Shown: in pieces, positions 1-6,457 of the stretch
Layout of the letters: each line of letters begins with the position of its first letter
Numbering within the stretch: position 1 is the stretch's first letter
NCBI GenBank assembly: GCA_024709285.1
Contig: JANJWY010000139.1
Location: 1 to 6,457, forward strand
Length of the DNA stretch: 6,457 nucleotides
Direction of reading: 5' to 3'
Origin: Erysipelotrichaceae bacterium
GTDB lineage: Bacteria > Bacillota_I > Bacilli_A > Erysipelotrichales > Erysipelotrichaceae
Position numbers and translations under genes: made by a program
The notes under the pieces: model-generated
Told to the model about the DNA's origin: nothing
What the model saw: only the letters and a program-made list of their open reading frames with translations
The model's database searches: none

Positions 1-525
1 ATCAATACAGTTCAGTACGATCTCTCCGGCACCCAAAGTCACAGCCTGCTTCGCCCATTCCACCGCATCCAATCCGGTGTTCTCACGGCCACCCTTGACA
101 TAAACATCCCAGCGAGATTCCTTATTCATTTTCACATCCATGGAAAGCACAACACATTGGCTGCCATAACGCAAAGCAGCTTCTTTGATCAACGCAGGAT
201 CTTTGACCGCTGCCGAATTGATGGATACCTTATCCGCTCCAGCCTTCATCAGCCGGTCGAAATCTTCCAACGTGCGAATGCCACCGCCAATGGTGAATGG
301 AATATCGATGGTATCCGCGGTTTTTCTGACGATATCCAAAAAGATGTCCCGGTCATCACTCGATGCCGTGATATCATAAAAGACAAGCTCGTCTGCGCCG
401 GCTTTCGCATAGAATTCTGCCAATACCACCGGGTCATCGACATCTTTGATGTCTGTAAACTTGGTTCCCTTGACCACCCGTCCGTTACGGACATCGAGAC
501 AAGGAATGATACGTTTTGTCAGCAT
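1..525 (-). CDS. hisF: Imidazole glycerol phosphate synthase subunit HisF (3' end missing)
   Basis: HisF is the cyclase subunit of the cytoplasmic HisH-HisF complex. It takes ammonia from HisH and converts PRFAR into imidazole glycerol phosphate plus AICAR. Reading leftward from ATG at 525 gives 175 uninterrupted codons that run off the left edge. The family is about 250 residues, so roughly the last third of the TIM barrel is missing. The start MLTKRIIPCLDV is typical of the family. The catalytic aspartates are D11 (in CLDV) and D130 (in LSMD). R5, E46, K99 and E168 sit where the ammonia-gate residues of the barrel are known. Phosphate-binding glycines follow in FTIGGGI (about 77-83) and GAGEIVLN (165-172). 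The start overlaps the end of hisA by 7 bases, which suggests coupled translation. Identity is very secure; the 3' end cannot be judged. Confidence 0.97.
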   Translation of the reverse strand, partial: MLTKRIIPCLDVRNGRVVKGTKFTDIKDVDDPVVLAEFYAKAGADELVFYDITASSDDRDIFLDIVRKTADTIDIPFTIGGGIRTLEDFDRLMKAGADKVSINSAAVKDPALIKEAALRYGSQCVVLSMDVKMNKESRWDVYVKGGRENTGLDAVEWAKQAVTLGAGEIVLNCID

Positions 526-1229
526 ACGACCTCCATCAACTCTTTCAGATTGATTCTCTTCTCATACAGGGCTTTACCAACGATCACACCGTAGATCCCC
601 ATATTTTTGACCTTGATGACATCATTTATCGTTGAAATCCCGCCGGAAGCAATGACATTCAGACCGCTTTCCTGAATTTGGGATAATTGCTCAAAATTCG
701 GTCCCTCCAACATTCCGTCTTTGGAAATATCGGTATAAACGATGGTTTCAACACCTTTTTTCTTCAACGTTTGCGCAAACTCTAAGGCATTAATAATACT
801 TCCGTCCGTCCAACCCTCAACCTGAATGAAGCCATTCAGACAGTCCAGTGAGACAACGACTTTTTCACGATACAAAGAAAGCATTTGTTCAAGAAGCTTT
901 GGATTTTTGATTGCGGCAGTGCCAACAATGACACGGTCTACGCCTATATCCAACAGCTCTTTTGCATCTTCGAGCGATCGCACACCTCCACCGACCTGAA
1001 TCGGAATCTTACATTGTTTGACAATATCCGCAATGACTTTCCGATTCTTCTGGCTTTGACCAAAGGCACCATCCAGATCGATGACATGCAAATAGGTCGC
1101 TCCTTGCGATTGCCACAGCAAGGCAACTTCAACAGGATCCTCGAAGTAAATCGTTTGTTGATCGGCACGCCCTTGGATCAGCCGGACACACTTGCCATCA
1201 CGGATATCTATAGCCGGAAATACGATCAT
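519..1229 (-). CDS. hisA: Phosphoribosylformimino-5-aminoimidazole carboxamide ribotide isomerase HisA
   Basis: HisA carries out the Amadori-type isomerisation of ProFAR to PRFAR, the substrate of HisH-HisF. The 236-residue product is full length for this TIM-barrel family. It opens with MIVFPAIDIRDGKCVRL, placing catalytic D8 correctly. The second catalytic aspartate is D129 in VVSLDC. Phosphate-binding loops appear as VGGGVRS (79-85) and SGGIS (195-199). YTDISKDGM (165-173) is the conserved strand-6 region. The residues after D129 are C-L-N-G, where A-R-x-G is more common; this looks like ordinary variation. The ATG overlaps the hisH stop as ATGA, with an AAAGGAG ribosome binding site at 1238-1244, 8 bases upstream. 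It is not a bifunctional PriA as far as can be judged, because a complete his set surrounds it; that last point is inference. Confidence 0.98.
   Translation of the reverse strand: MIVFPAIDIRDGKCVRLIQGRADQQTIYFEDPVEVALLWQSQGATYLHVIDLDGAFGQSQKNRKVIADIVKQCKIPIQVGGGVRSLEDAKELLDIGVDRVIVGTAAIKNPKLLEQMLSLYREKVVVSLDCLNGFIQVEGWTDGSIINALEFAQTLKKKGVETIVYTDISKDGMLEGPNFEQLSQIQESGLNVIASGGISTINDVIKVKNMGIYGVIVGKALYEKRINLKELMEVVC
530..534 (-). promoter_or_regulatory. Ribosome binding site of hisF, tightly spaced
   Basis: On the minus strand GGAGG lies inside the last codons of hisA, only 4 bases before the hisF ATG at 525. This is closer than the 5-10 bases usual for a Shine-Dalgarno site. No alternative hisF start fits the conserved N-terminus better, so the site is the best available, perhaps helped by ribosomes terminating on the overlapping hisA stop. 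Confidence 0.6.
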
Positions 1230-1834
1230 ACGATCAACTCCTTTATATTGTTTAGAATTTTGACACCCACCGCACTGCTTTTTTCCGGATGAAACTGCAT
1301 GCCGATGATATTATTCTTTCGGATGATGGCCGGCACATCCACGCCATAGTAACTCGTACATATCACGGAATCAGGATTTTCATTTCTCAGATAGTACGAG
1401 TGAACAAAGTATACGTAATCATTTTCAGACAAACCTCGGGCGATTTCATCATCACGCCTTTTGACCAACTGATTCCATCCCATGTGCGGAACCTTCAGTT
1501 CGCTGTCAACAAACTTTACTATGTCACCCCGCAACAAACCCAATCCATCATATTCGCCATCCTCATAACTTTTATCATAGAGCAACTGCATGCCCAGACA
1601 TATACCGATGATCCACGTCCCCTTCTCCGCATTTCGGCGCAAACATTCAACCAAATCATACTTCTTCAAATTGTTGATGGCATCACGAAAAGCACCGACG
1701 CCCGGCAAAATAATAGCCGAAGCCTGGTCGATTTTTTCAATTTCACGCGTCACAATCACTTCCATGTTTAACTTTGTAAATGCACGCTCGACATTGCGAA
1801 TATTTCCAACACCATAATCAACGATGACAATCAT
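1226..1834 (-). CDS. hisH: Imidazole glycerol phosphate synthase glutaminase subunit HisH
   Basis: HisH is the class I glutamine amidotransferase partner of HisF. It hydrolyses glutamine and passes ammonia into the HisF barrel. The product is 202 residues, normal for the family. The catalytic triad is visible: the nucleophile C79 in GICLGMQ, and H182 and E184 in MQFHPEKS. The oxyanion-region motif PGVGAF is at 44-49, and the family motifs HMGWNQL (117-123) and YFVHSYY (142-148) are present. The start (MIVIVDYGVGN) is typical. It lies 2 bases after the hisB stop, and an AAAGGA at 1846-1851 inside hisB is 11 bases from the ATG. The stop overlaps the hisA start by 4 bases. hisF is encoded two genes downstream, with hisA between them, as in many bacterial operons. 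Confidence 0.98.
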   Translation of the reverse strand: MIVIVDYGVGNIRNVERAFTKLNMEVIVTREIEKIDQASAIILPGVGAFRDAINNLKKYDLVECLRRNAEKGTWIIGICLGMQLLYDKSYEDGEYDGLGLLRGDIVKFVDSELKVPHMGWNQLVKRRDDEIARGLSENDYVYFVHSYYLRNENPDSVICTSYYGVDVPAIIRKNNIIGMQFHPEKSSAVGVKILNNIKELIV

Positions 1835-1836
1835 AC

Positions 1837-2424
1837 TTATAACTGTCCTTTGGTCGACAGAACGCCTTCGATTGAAGGATCTATGCGCGTTGCATCGCGC
1901 AGTGCCCGGCCAAATCCTTTGAAAATCGCTTCGATCATGTGGTGATTGTTCTTGCCATATTCCATAGTGATGTGCAATGTAAGTCCTGCATTAAACGCGA
2001 CGGCACGAAAGAATTCTTCAACCAGTTCGCTTGGAAGATCGCCGACTCGCTCATTGGTAAAATCCGCATCAAAAACCAAGAAGCTGCGGTTGCTTATATC
2101 CAGTGATATCCGGCTGAGTGCTTCATCCATGGGTGTAAAGGCGGTCGCATAGCGAAGAATGCCCTTTTTGTCATTCAGTGCTTCTTTGATGGCTGATCCC
2201 AGACATATACCGATATCTTCAACCGAGTGATGCGCATCCACATCAACATCCCCGACACATTCCACGGTCAAATCAAATCGACCGTGCTTGGTGAAAAGTT
2301 CGAGCATATGATCAAAAAAGCGGACACCGCTGGAAATGTTATAGTTACCTTTACCATCCAAATCAAAACTCAGTTTGATTTTGGTTTCGTTCGTGTTGCG
2401 TTCTATTTGTGCGTTTCTAGACAT
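1837..2424 (-). CDS. hisB: Imidazoleglycerol-phosphate dehydratase HisB (monofunctional)
   Basis: HisB is a manganese-dependent enzyme that dehydrates imidazole glycerol phosphate to imidazole acetol phosphate. The 195-residue product is the dehydratase domain alone, without the N-terminal histidinol-phosphatase domain found in enterobacterial HisB. The histidine- and acidic-rich metal motifs are intact: FFDHML (36-41, H39), KHGRFDL (46-52), DAHHSVED (63-70, H65, H66, E69), LHITMEYG (150-157) and NHHMIEA (160-166, H161, H162, E165). The C-terminus ends in STKGQL, matching the usual STKG tail, though the proline often seen before it is leucine. The ATG overlaps the hisC stop (ATGTCTAG, 8 bases) and follows a strong AAGGAGG site. 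A separate phosphatase must exist elsewhere in the genome to complete the pathway. Confidence 0.98.
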   Translation of the reverse strand: MSRNAQIERNTNETKIKLSFDLDGKGNYNISSGVRFFDHMLELFTKHGRFDLTVECVGDVDVDAHHSVEDIGICLGSAIKEALNDKKGILRYATAFTPMDEALSRISLDISNRSFLVFDADFTNERVGDLPSELVEEFFRAVAFNAGLTLHITMEYGKNNHHMIEAIFKGFGRALRDATRIDPSIEGVLSTKGQL

Positions 2425-3475
2425 TGTTTACAACCTCCTTGAATACGGCTACGACCGCATCATTGGCTTCTTTTGTTCCTAAACTGATCCGAATGCAATT
2501 CTTTAACGACGGATCTTTGGGATAAACTCGAACCCCGATCCGGTTTTTCTCAAATGCAGTCAGCAGTTCATCCGCTTTGTCACTGCGATAAAGAATAAAA
2601 TTGGTATGACTGTCAAAAATCTCCAAATCTAAATGTCTCAACTGATCGACTATACGTTTGCGCTCATCAATCATGATTTGAGTGATGGAATTGATCTGAT
2701 CGATATTTTGCAGAGCAACTCTAGCCACAGCTTGAGTAAGTGCGCTGATGTTGTATGGCATGCGTACCCGTTGAATCAAATCAATCGTGTCGGGATGGGC
2801 CATGGCATATCCCAACCGGATGCCGGCTACTCCAAATGCTTTGGATAATGTCCGCATGATGATCACGCGCTCATTGATCAACGCTGTCAGTCTTGATGTT
2901 TTTCCGTAAAACTCATAGTAAGCTTCATCAATGGCGATGATAGCTTCTGTTTCATCTATGATTCGTGCGATATCTGAATCTGTCATGGCCAGTCCGGTCG
3001 GATTATTGGGCACACACAGAAAAATCAATTTCGCTTGATTTTGGTTGGCTGCTTGAATGATTGCGTCCACATCGAATGTGAAATCGGTTTTTGGCTTTAC
3101 AGGTACGATTTCTCCACCGGCAACCGTTACTGATGTAAAGTACTCTGAGAAGGTCGGTGTCGGTATGATCACTTTGTCCTGTTGATCAACAAATACTTCT
3201 GTGATCATTTTGATGATTTCATCCGAACCGTTTCCGCAAATGATATTTTCAGGTAAGCATCCATTGATTTCTGATAGCATATCCCTCAGACTGTCACAAT
3301 TCGAACTGGGGTACAGATTAATGCTCTCCTTTGCCATCTCAGCTATGATTTCATCTTGCCAGTCACTAAACAGATTGATTGGACTTTCATTGGCATTAAG
3401 AGCCCATCGGTAATTCACTGTGCTTACCTTATATGGGACAAGACTGGCGATTTTAGCTCTGACGTTTTTGTTCAT
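2417..3475 (-). CDS. hisC: Histidinol-phosphate aminotransferase HisC
   Basis: HisC is a PLP-dependent class I/II aminotransferase that converts imidazole acetol phosphate and glutamate to histidinol phosphate. The 352 residues match the family length. Landmarks in order: the N-terminal LNANESP (26-32), NGSDEII (82-88) in the cofactor phosphate region, the PNNPTG loop (156-161), AIDEAYYEF (181-189) with the pyridine-binding D183, the RTLSKAFG motif with PLP lysine K212, GIRLGYA (218-224), and the substrate-carboxylate arginine R329 in IRISLG. The start lies 1 base after the hisD stop, with a GAGG at 3483-3486, 7 bases upstream. Related enzymes may also act on aromatic amino acids, but the position inside a his operon argues for histidine synthesis. 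Confidence 0.97.
   Translation of the reverse strand: MNKNVRAKIASLVPYKVSTVNYRWALNANESPINLFSDWQDEIIAEMAKESINLYPSSNCDSLRDMLSEINGCLPENIICGNGSDEIIKMITEVFVDQQDKVIIPTPTFSEYFTSVTVAGGEIVPVKPKTDFTFDVDAIIQAANQNQAKLIFLCVPNNPTGLAMTDSDIARIIDETEAIIAIDEAYYEFYGKTSRLTALINERVIIMRTLSKAFGVAGIRLGYAMAHPDTIDLIQRVRMPYNISALTQAVARVALQNIDQINSITQIMIDERKRIVDQLRHLDLEIFDSHTNFILYRSDKADELLTAFEKNRIGVRVYPKDPSLKNCIRISLGTKEANDAVVAVFKEVVNNV
2434..2440 (-). promoter_or_regulatory. Strong ribosome binding site of hisB
   Basis: On the minus strand AAGGAGG is a near-perfect anti-16S match, 9 bases before the hisB ATG at 2424 and wholly inside the 3' end of hisC. It is the strongest such site in the window. It supports the chosen start, which overlaps the hisC stop by 8 bases. 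Confidence 0.8.
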
Positions 3476-3476
3476 A

Positions 3477-4757
3477 TCATTTCCTCATTCTCAGCGCATT
3501 GGCATGGGCATCCAACCCCTCGCTTACAGCAAACTTTATAACTTTATCCGATACTTCGTCAAGTGCTGATTTCGAATAATAAATAATACTTGATTTCTTC
3601 ATAAAGTCATAAACGCCCAGCGGAGAAGAGAATTTCGCAGTTGATGCGGTGGGCAAGGTATGATTCGGTCCGGCAAAATAGTCACCGATGGGTTCCGGAC
3701 TGTACTCACCTAAGAAAATCGCTCCTGCATTCTCGATTTTTGGCAGGTAGGACAACGGATCTCGGAGCATAAGTTCAAGATGTTCGGGGGCCAGTTCATT
3801 AGCCAAGGCTATAGATGACTCTACATCCTTCGTCAAGAAGATGTACCCGAAATTTGCCAGTGATTCTTCGATGATATCTTTTCGCAAGGAGACTTCAACC
3901 TGAGATTCCAACTCACCAATGACTTCAAATGCGATTTTTTTGGAATGGGTGATCAGGATGGATGATGCCATTTCGTCATGTTCTGCTTGTGAAAGCAGAT
4001 CCGCTGCGACCAGTTTTGCGTTAGCCCCTTCATCCGCAATAACACAGATTTCACTTGGCCCGGCAATCATGTCAATATCCACCCGACCAAATACCGCGCG
4101 TTTCGCTCTTGCGACAAAGATATTTCCCGGGCCGACGATTTTATTAACGGCCTTAATTGTCTGAGTTCCATAGGCTAGTGCCGCAATGGCTTGAGCTCCT
4201 CCTACCTTGTAAATATCTTTTACGCCAAGGATACTTGCTGCGACCAGTATTTTCGGATCGATATTCCCGTTTTTATCCGGAGGGGTTACGATGGTGACAG
4301 ACTTAACTCCTGCTACCTGCGCAGGAATGACGTTCATCAGAAGCGTTGATGGATAAATGGCTTTGCCCCCAGGCACATACACACCTACCTTTTGAATCGG
4401 AGTAATCAACTGTCCCAACATGACACCGTTGGACTTGGTCTGCAGCCATGTTTTCTCAACTTGAAACTGATGATACTCTCGGATGTTAACAGCCGCTTCC
4501 CTCATGATTTCAATAAGTTCAGCATCTACTGACTTCATGGCATCCTCAATTTCTTTTTCAGATACTTTCAGACCTGTCAGATCTGCTCCGTCAAACTTCT
4601 TTGTATAGGTAATTAGAGCATCATCCCTTTTTAATCTGACTTCACCGATGATCTCTTCGACGATTTTATCAACTTCAAAAAAGTCCTCATCCCCACGTCG
4701 AATCAGTCGATCCAGGATTTTCTCATACTCTGTAGTTAATACTTCTACGATTTTCAT
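3477..4757 (-). CDS. hisD: Histidinol dehydrogenase HisD
   Basis: HisD performs the last two steps of the pathway: a zinc-dependent, NAD-linked four-electron oxidation of histidinol to histidine through histidinal. The 426-residue length is standard. The family signature runs from about 226 (DIDMIAGPSE) to SQAEHDE (256-262). Zinc ligands known from the family appear as Q257, H260, D359 (IGDYFAG) and H418 (LDAHAN). The catalytic pair E325-H326 is in APEHLEL, and H366 is in GPNHTLPT. GVYVPGGKA (125-133) is also conserved. The start overlaps the hisG stop as ATGA, and AAAGGAG at 4765-4771 lies 7 bases upstream. No key residue is missing, so the enzyme should be active. Confidence 0.98.
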   Translation of the reverse strand: MKIVEVLTTEYEKILDRLIRRGDEDFFEVDKIVEEIIGEVRLKRDDALITYTKKFDGADLTGLKVSEKEIEDAMKSVDAELIEIMREAAVNIREYHQFQVEKTWLQTKSNGVMLGQLITPIQKVGVYVPGGKAIYPSTLLMNVIPAQVAGVKSVTIVTPPDKNGNIDPKILVAASILGVKDIYKVGGAQAIAALAYGTQTIKAVNKIVGPGNIFVARAKRAVFGRVDIDMIAGPSEICVIADEGANAKLVAADLLSQAEHDEMASSILITHSKKIAFEVIGELESQVEVSLRKDIIEESLANFGYIFLTKDVESSIALANELAPEHLELMLRDPLSYLPKIENAGAIFLGEYSPEPIGDYFAGPNHTLPTASTAKFSSPLGVYDFMKKSSIIYYSKSALDEVSDKVIKFAVSEGLDAHANALRMRK

Positions 4758-5395
4758 GCAGTTACTCCTTTCTGCGTCACATCCTCTAGTTTTGATATTA
4801 AGGTTTTTATACTCTTGGACTTGGTTTTCAAACTCACTTTATTAACAATTAATCGGGTACTTATATCACAGATTTCCTGCAATACTTCCAGATGATTCTC
4901 TTTCAATGTTTTACCCGATTCTACAATATCAACAATCACATCGGCCAATCCGATGATCGGTGCTAACTCTACGGAACCATTGAGCTTGATAACCTCACAA
5001 TGAATCCCCTTGGAATCGAAATAGTTCTTTGCGATGCTGGGATATTTAGAAGCTACAATCAACTTCCGGTTGTATGAGAGTTCGAAATCTTTGCGTCCGC
5101 ATACACACATCCGACATTTTCCAAATTCCAGATTCAATACTTCAAAGACATCGGCATCTTCTTCCAGCAAGATATCTTTTCCGACAACTCCGATATCAGC
5201 GGCTCCTTTTTCAACATAAATCGCAACATCCCCGGATTTGACCAAAATCATCTCCACTTGATTGGATGTATCTTTAAATATCAGTTTTCGACTGTTTTTG
5301 CTATAATCCGCAAACTTGATCCCTGCATTAGCGAATAACTCGATCGCTTCATCTGCTGTCCGCCCTTTAGCTATGGCGATTTTAACATTATCCAT
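4754..5395 (-). CDS. hisG: ATP phosphoribosyltransferase catalytic subunit HisG, short form
   Basis: HisG commits ATP and PRPP to histidine synthesis, forming phosphoribosyl-ATP. From ATG at 5395 the product is 213 residues, beginning MDNVKIAIAKGR. This is the short form, which lacks the C-terminal histidine-binding regulatory domain of the roughly 290-300-residue long form and depends on HisZ. The PRPP-binding region spans GSVELAPIIGLAD (140-152) and VDIVESGKTL (155-164). GAADIGVVGKD (64-74) is another conserved element. The reading frame stays open upstream to an ATG at 5470, but that start would add 25 non-family residues inside hisZ. The chosen ATG has GAGGAG 10 bases upstream and lies 1 base after the hisZ stop. 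A C-x-x-C-x-C cluster occurs at 94-99. Confidence 0.97.
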   Translation of the reverse strand: MDNVKIAIAKGRTADEAIELFANAGIKFADYSKNSRKLIFKDTSNQVEMILVKSGDVAIYVEKGAADIGVVGKDILLEEDADVFEVLNLEFGKCRMCVCGRKDFELSYNRKLIVASKYPSIAKNYFDSKGIHCEVIKLNGSVELAPIIGLADVIVDIVESGKTLKENHLEVLQEICDISTRLIVNKVSLKTKSKSIKTLISKLEDVTQKGVTA

Positions 5396-5396
5396 T

Positions 5397-6457
5397 CTAC
5401 AATATCTCCTCAATATCAATGACTTTTCCATTCTGAATAACAGACAAAGTCTCAATGATATCTTTCTCAATTTTTATGATGTCACGGATATTTCTCCGTT
5501 TTGCTGATTTTATCTGTTTTTCAATATCCTTTAGTTCATCGGTTTCAACAATGAGACCCTTTGATTGAAGTTGCTGACTGATTTCAAACGCTTGCTTACG
5601 ACTCTTTATTTCATAGAGTATCAGGAAATCTGTGTAGCATGCCACCGATTCCATCGATTTTGACATACTGACAACTTCAACCAGGTAATTAACGTTTATC
5701 CCAAAACCGCATGCCGGTTTATATGTTCCGAAGTTCTGGGTCAGTTGATCATAGCGGCCGCCTTGCAGGATGGCTTTGCCGAAGTTAGCTACATAACCTT
5801 TGAAAATGATTCCGGTGTAGTAGTTCAGAGGATTGGTGAAGCCCAAATCGAAGATAATGTAATCCTTATAGCCATAATCATCAAGTATCTGATAAACTTG
5901 TTCACAATTATTGATTGCTTCCTTCATTCTGGTATTGACAGCACATTCTTTGGCAATCGGTAATACCTCTTCAGGTATTCCGTACATGGTTATAATGTTT
6001 AGTATCAGCTGTTTGTAATGTGTAGCGATCGAGCGTTGATCGAGATAGTACTTCAACTCTTGCTGGTTCTTGCTTTCTATCAGTGAAATGATCCGTTTTC
6101 GTGCCTGTTCATCCGGTTCAGCTTCTTCAAGAAGAGATCCTAAGTAGTCGACTTGTCCTAAATCTATTCGGAAGTCTTTGACACCGTTGTCAAGCAACGT
6201 CTTGATTCCGATAGCAATGACTTCTGCATCGCATGTTGGATTTGGATTAGCAAAGAATTCTATTCCTGCTTGAAGGAACTCTCGCTCATCCCCTTTTTGA
6301 GCTTCTAACTGTCGGAAGATGGGGGCCGTGTAGAAAAATTTCAAATATTCGTCTCGATCTCTGTAATTCTTTGCGGCCATGCGAGCCACAGGTATCGTTG
6401 CGTCGGGTCGAAGCACCATGATATCCCCTTGAGGACTGATAAATTTTACCATCTGTT
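5397..6457 (-). CDS. hisZ: ATP phosphoribosyltransferase regulatory subunit HisZ (5' end missing)
   Basis: HisZ is a catalytically dead paralogue of histidyl-tRNA synthetase that assembles with short HisG, is needed for its activity and carries histidine feedback control. The frame is open to the right edge: the codon before the ATG at 6452 is CAG, and that methionine is an internal residue. About 40-50 N-terminal residues are probably missing. Counting from that methionine, LRPDATIPVAR (14-24), FRQLEAQKGDEREFLQAGIE (46-65) and GGRYDQL (231-237) are the class II synthetase-like motifs. In the segment equivalent to the synthetase RGLDYYT motif this protein has N-P-L-N-Y-Y-T-G (207-214), without the arginine, which fits HisZ rather than HisRS. 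About 80 C-terminal residues (roughly 272-351) have no HisRS anticodon-domain motif that I recognise. hisG starts 1 base after its stop. Confidence 0.93.
   Translation of the reverse strand, partial: QMVKFISPQGDIMVLRPDATIPVARMAAKNYRDRDEYLKFFYTAPIFRQLEAQKGDEREFLQAGIEFFANPNPTCDAEVIAIGIKTLLDNGVKDFRIDLGQVDYLGSLLEEAEPDEQARKRIISLIESKNQQELKYYLDQRSIATHYKQLILNIITMYGIPEEVLPIAKECAVNTRMKEAINNCEQVYQILDDYGYKDYIIFDLGFTNPLNYYTGIIFKGYVANFGKAILQGGRYDQLTQNFGTYKPACGFGINVNYLVEVVSMSKSMESVACYTDFLILYEIKSRKQAFEISQQLQSKGLIVETDELKDIEKQIKSAKRRNIRDIIKIEKDIIETLSVIQNGKVIDIEEIL
5406..5411 (-). promoter_or_regulatory. Ribosome binding site deciding the hisG start
   Basis: On the minus strand GAGGAG lies in the last codons of hisZ, 10 bases before ATG 5395. 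It favours that start over the upstream in-frame ATG at 5470. It also places the protein N-terminus where short HisG proteins begin. Confidence 0.7.

Noticed and set aside
95..123. TTGACA on the plus strand inside hisF
   Set aside because: No -10 box lies at suitable spacing and there is no plus-strand gene to drive. It is a chance match.
157..594. Plus-strand open frame of 145 codons opposite hisF and the end of hisA
   Set aside because: It is the antisense of conserved hisF codons, with no recognisable domain. The hisF reading on the minus strand explains the region fully.
1289..1771. Plus-strand open frame of 160 codons opposite hisH
   Set aside because: It is antisense to a fully conserved hisH, its translation resembles no family I know, and it has no convincing ribosome binding site. 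It is a shadow of the coding strand.
2588..2616. Possible minus-strand internal promoter in hisC: perfect TTGACA followed after 17 bases by CTTTAT
   Set aside because: The -10 box matches the consensus at only 3 of 6 positions, and the hexamer is explained by conserved HisC codons. Without transcript data it cannot be supported.
3473..3480. ATG-ATA-TGA minigene between hisD and hisC
   Set aside because: The three-codon frame arises by chance from the tight junction, and the hisC ATG at 3475 has the better context and the conserved N-terminus.
5396..5470. Upstream in-frame start for hisG at 5470
   Set aside because: It would add 25 residues that lie inside hisZ and do not look like HisG. The ATG at 5395 has a well-placed GAGGAG and the family N-terminus.
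6450..6452. ATG at 6452 as the true hisZ start
   Set aside because: The frame continues upstream to the window edge, and the conserved LRPDAT motif comes only 14 residues later, whereas HisZ proteins have some 50 or more residues before it. The methionine is internal.

Overview
The whole window is the interior of one histidine biosynthesis operon, transcribed from the minus strand (right to left). Eight genes lie head to tail: hisZ (5' end cut off by the right edge), hisG, hisD, hisC, hisB, hisH, hisA and hisF (3' end cut off by the left edge). All eight were recognised from conserved motifs in their translations. No stretch longer than 2 bases is non-coding. I see no promoter, terminator, RNA gene, repeat, mobile element or CRISPR array that can be supported.

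The organism is most likely a low- to moderate-GC Gram-positive bacterium (Bacillota or a relative). The evidence is the pairing of a short HisG (213 aa) with a HisZ regulatory subunit, a monofunctional HisB, separate hisH/hisA/hisF genes, good AGGAGG-type ribosome binding sites, and about 40% GC by hand count over most of the sampled window. Genus cannot be read from this sequence.

Layout in the direction of transcription: hisZ (>6457-5397), hisG (5395-4754), hisD (4757-3477), hisC (3475-2417), hisB (2424-1837), hisH (1834-1226), hisA (1229-519), hisF (525-<1). The seven junctions are +1, -4, +1, -8, +2, -4 and -7 bases. Each start has a purine-rich ribosome binding site, at six of the seven junctions inside the end of the preceding gene, so translational coupling along one mRNA is expected.

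Pathway: HisZ-HisG joins ATP and PRPP. The HisI/HisE steps are not in the window. HisA isomerises ProFAR to PRFAR, and HisH-HisF uses glutamine to form imidazole glycerol phosphate and AICAR. HisB dehydrates that product and HisC transaminates it. A histidinol-phosphate phosphatase, absent here, must act next, and HisD then oxidises histidinol to histidine. hisI/hisE plausibly follow hisF to the left of the window. The promoter and any leader regulation would lie to the right.

I found no previously undescribed system. The window is an ordinary, intact biosynthetic operon. The observations in Part 2 are small ones about architecture, composition and residue choice.
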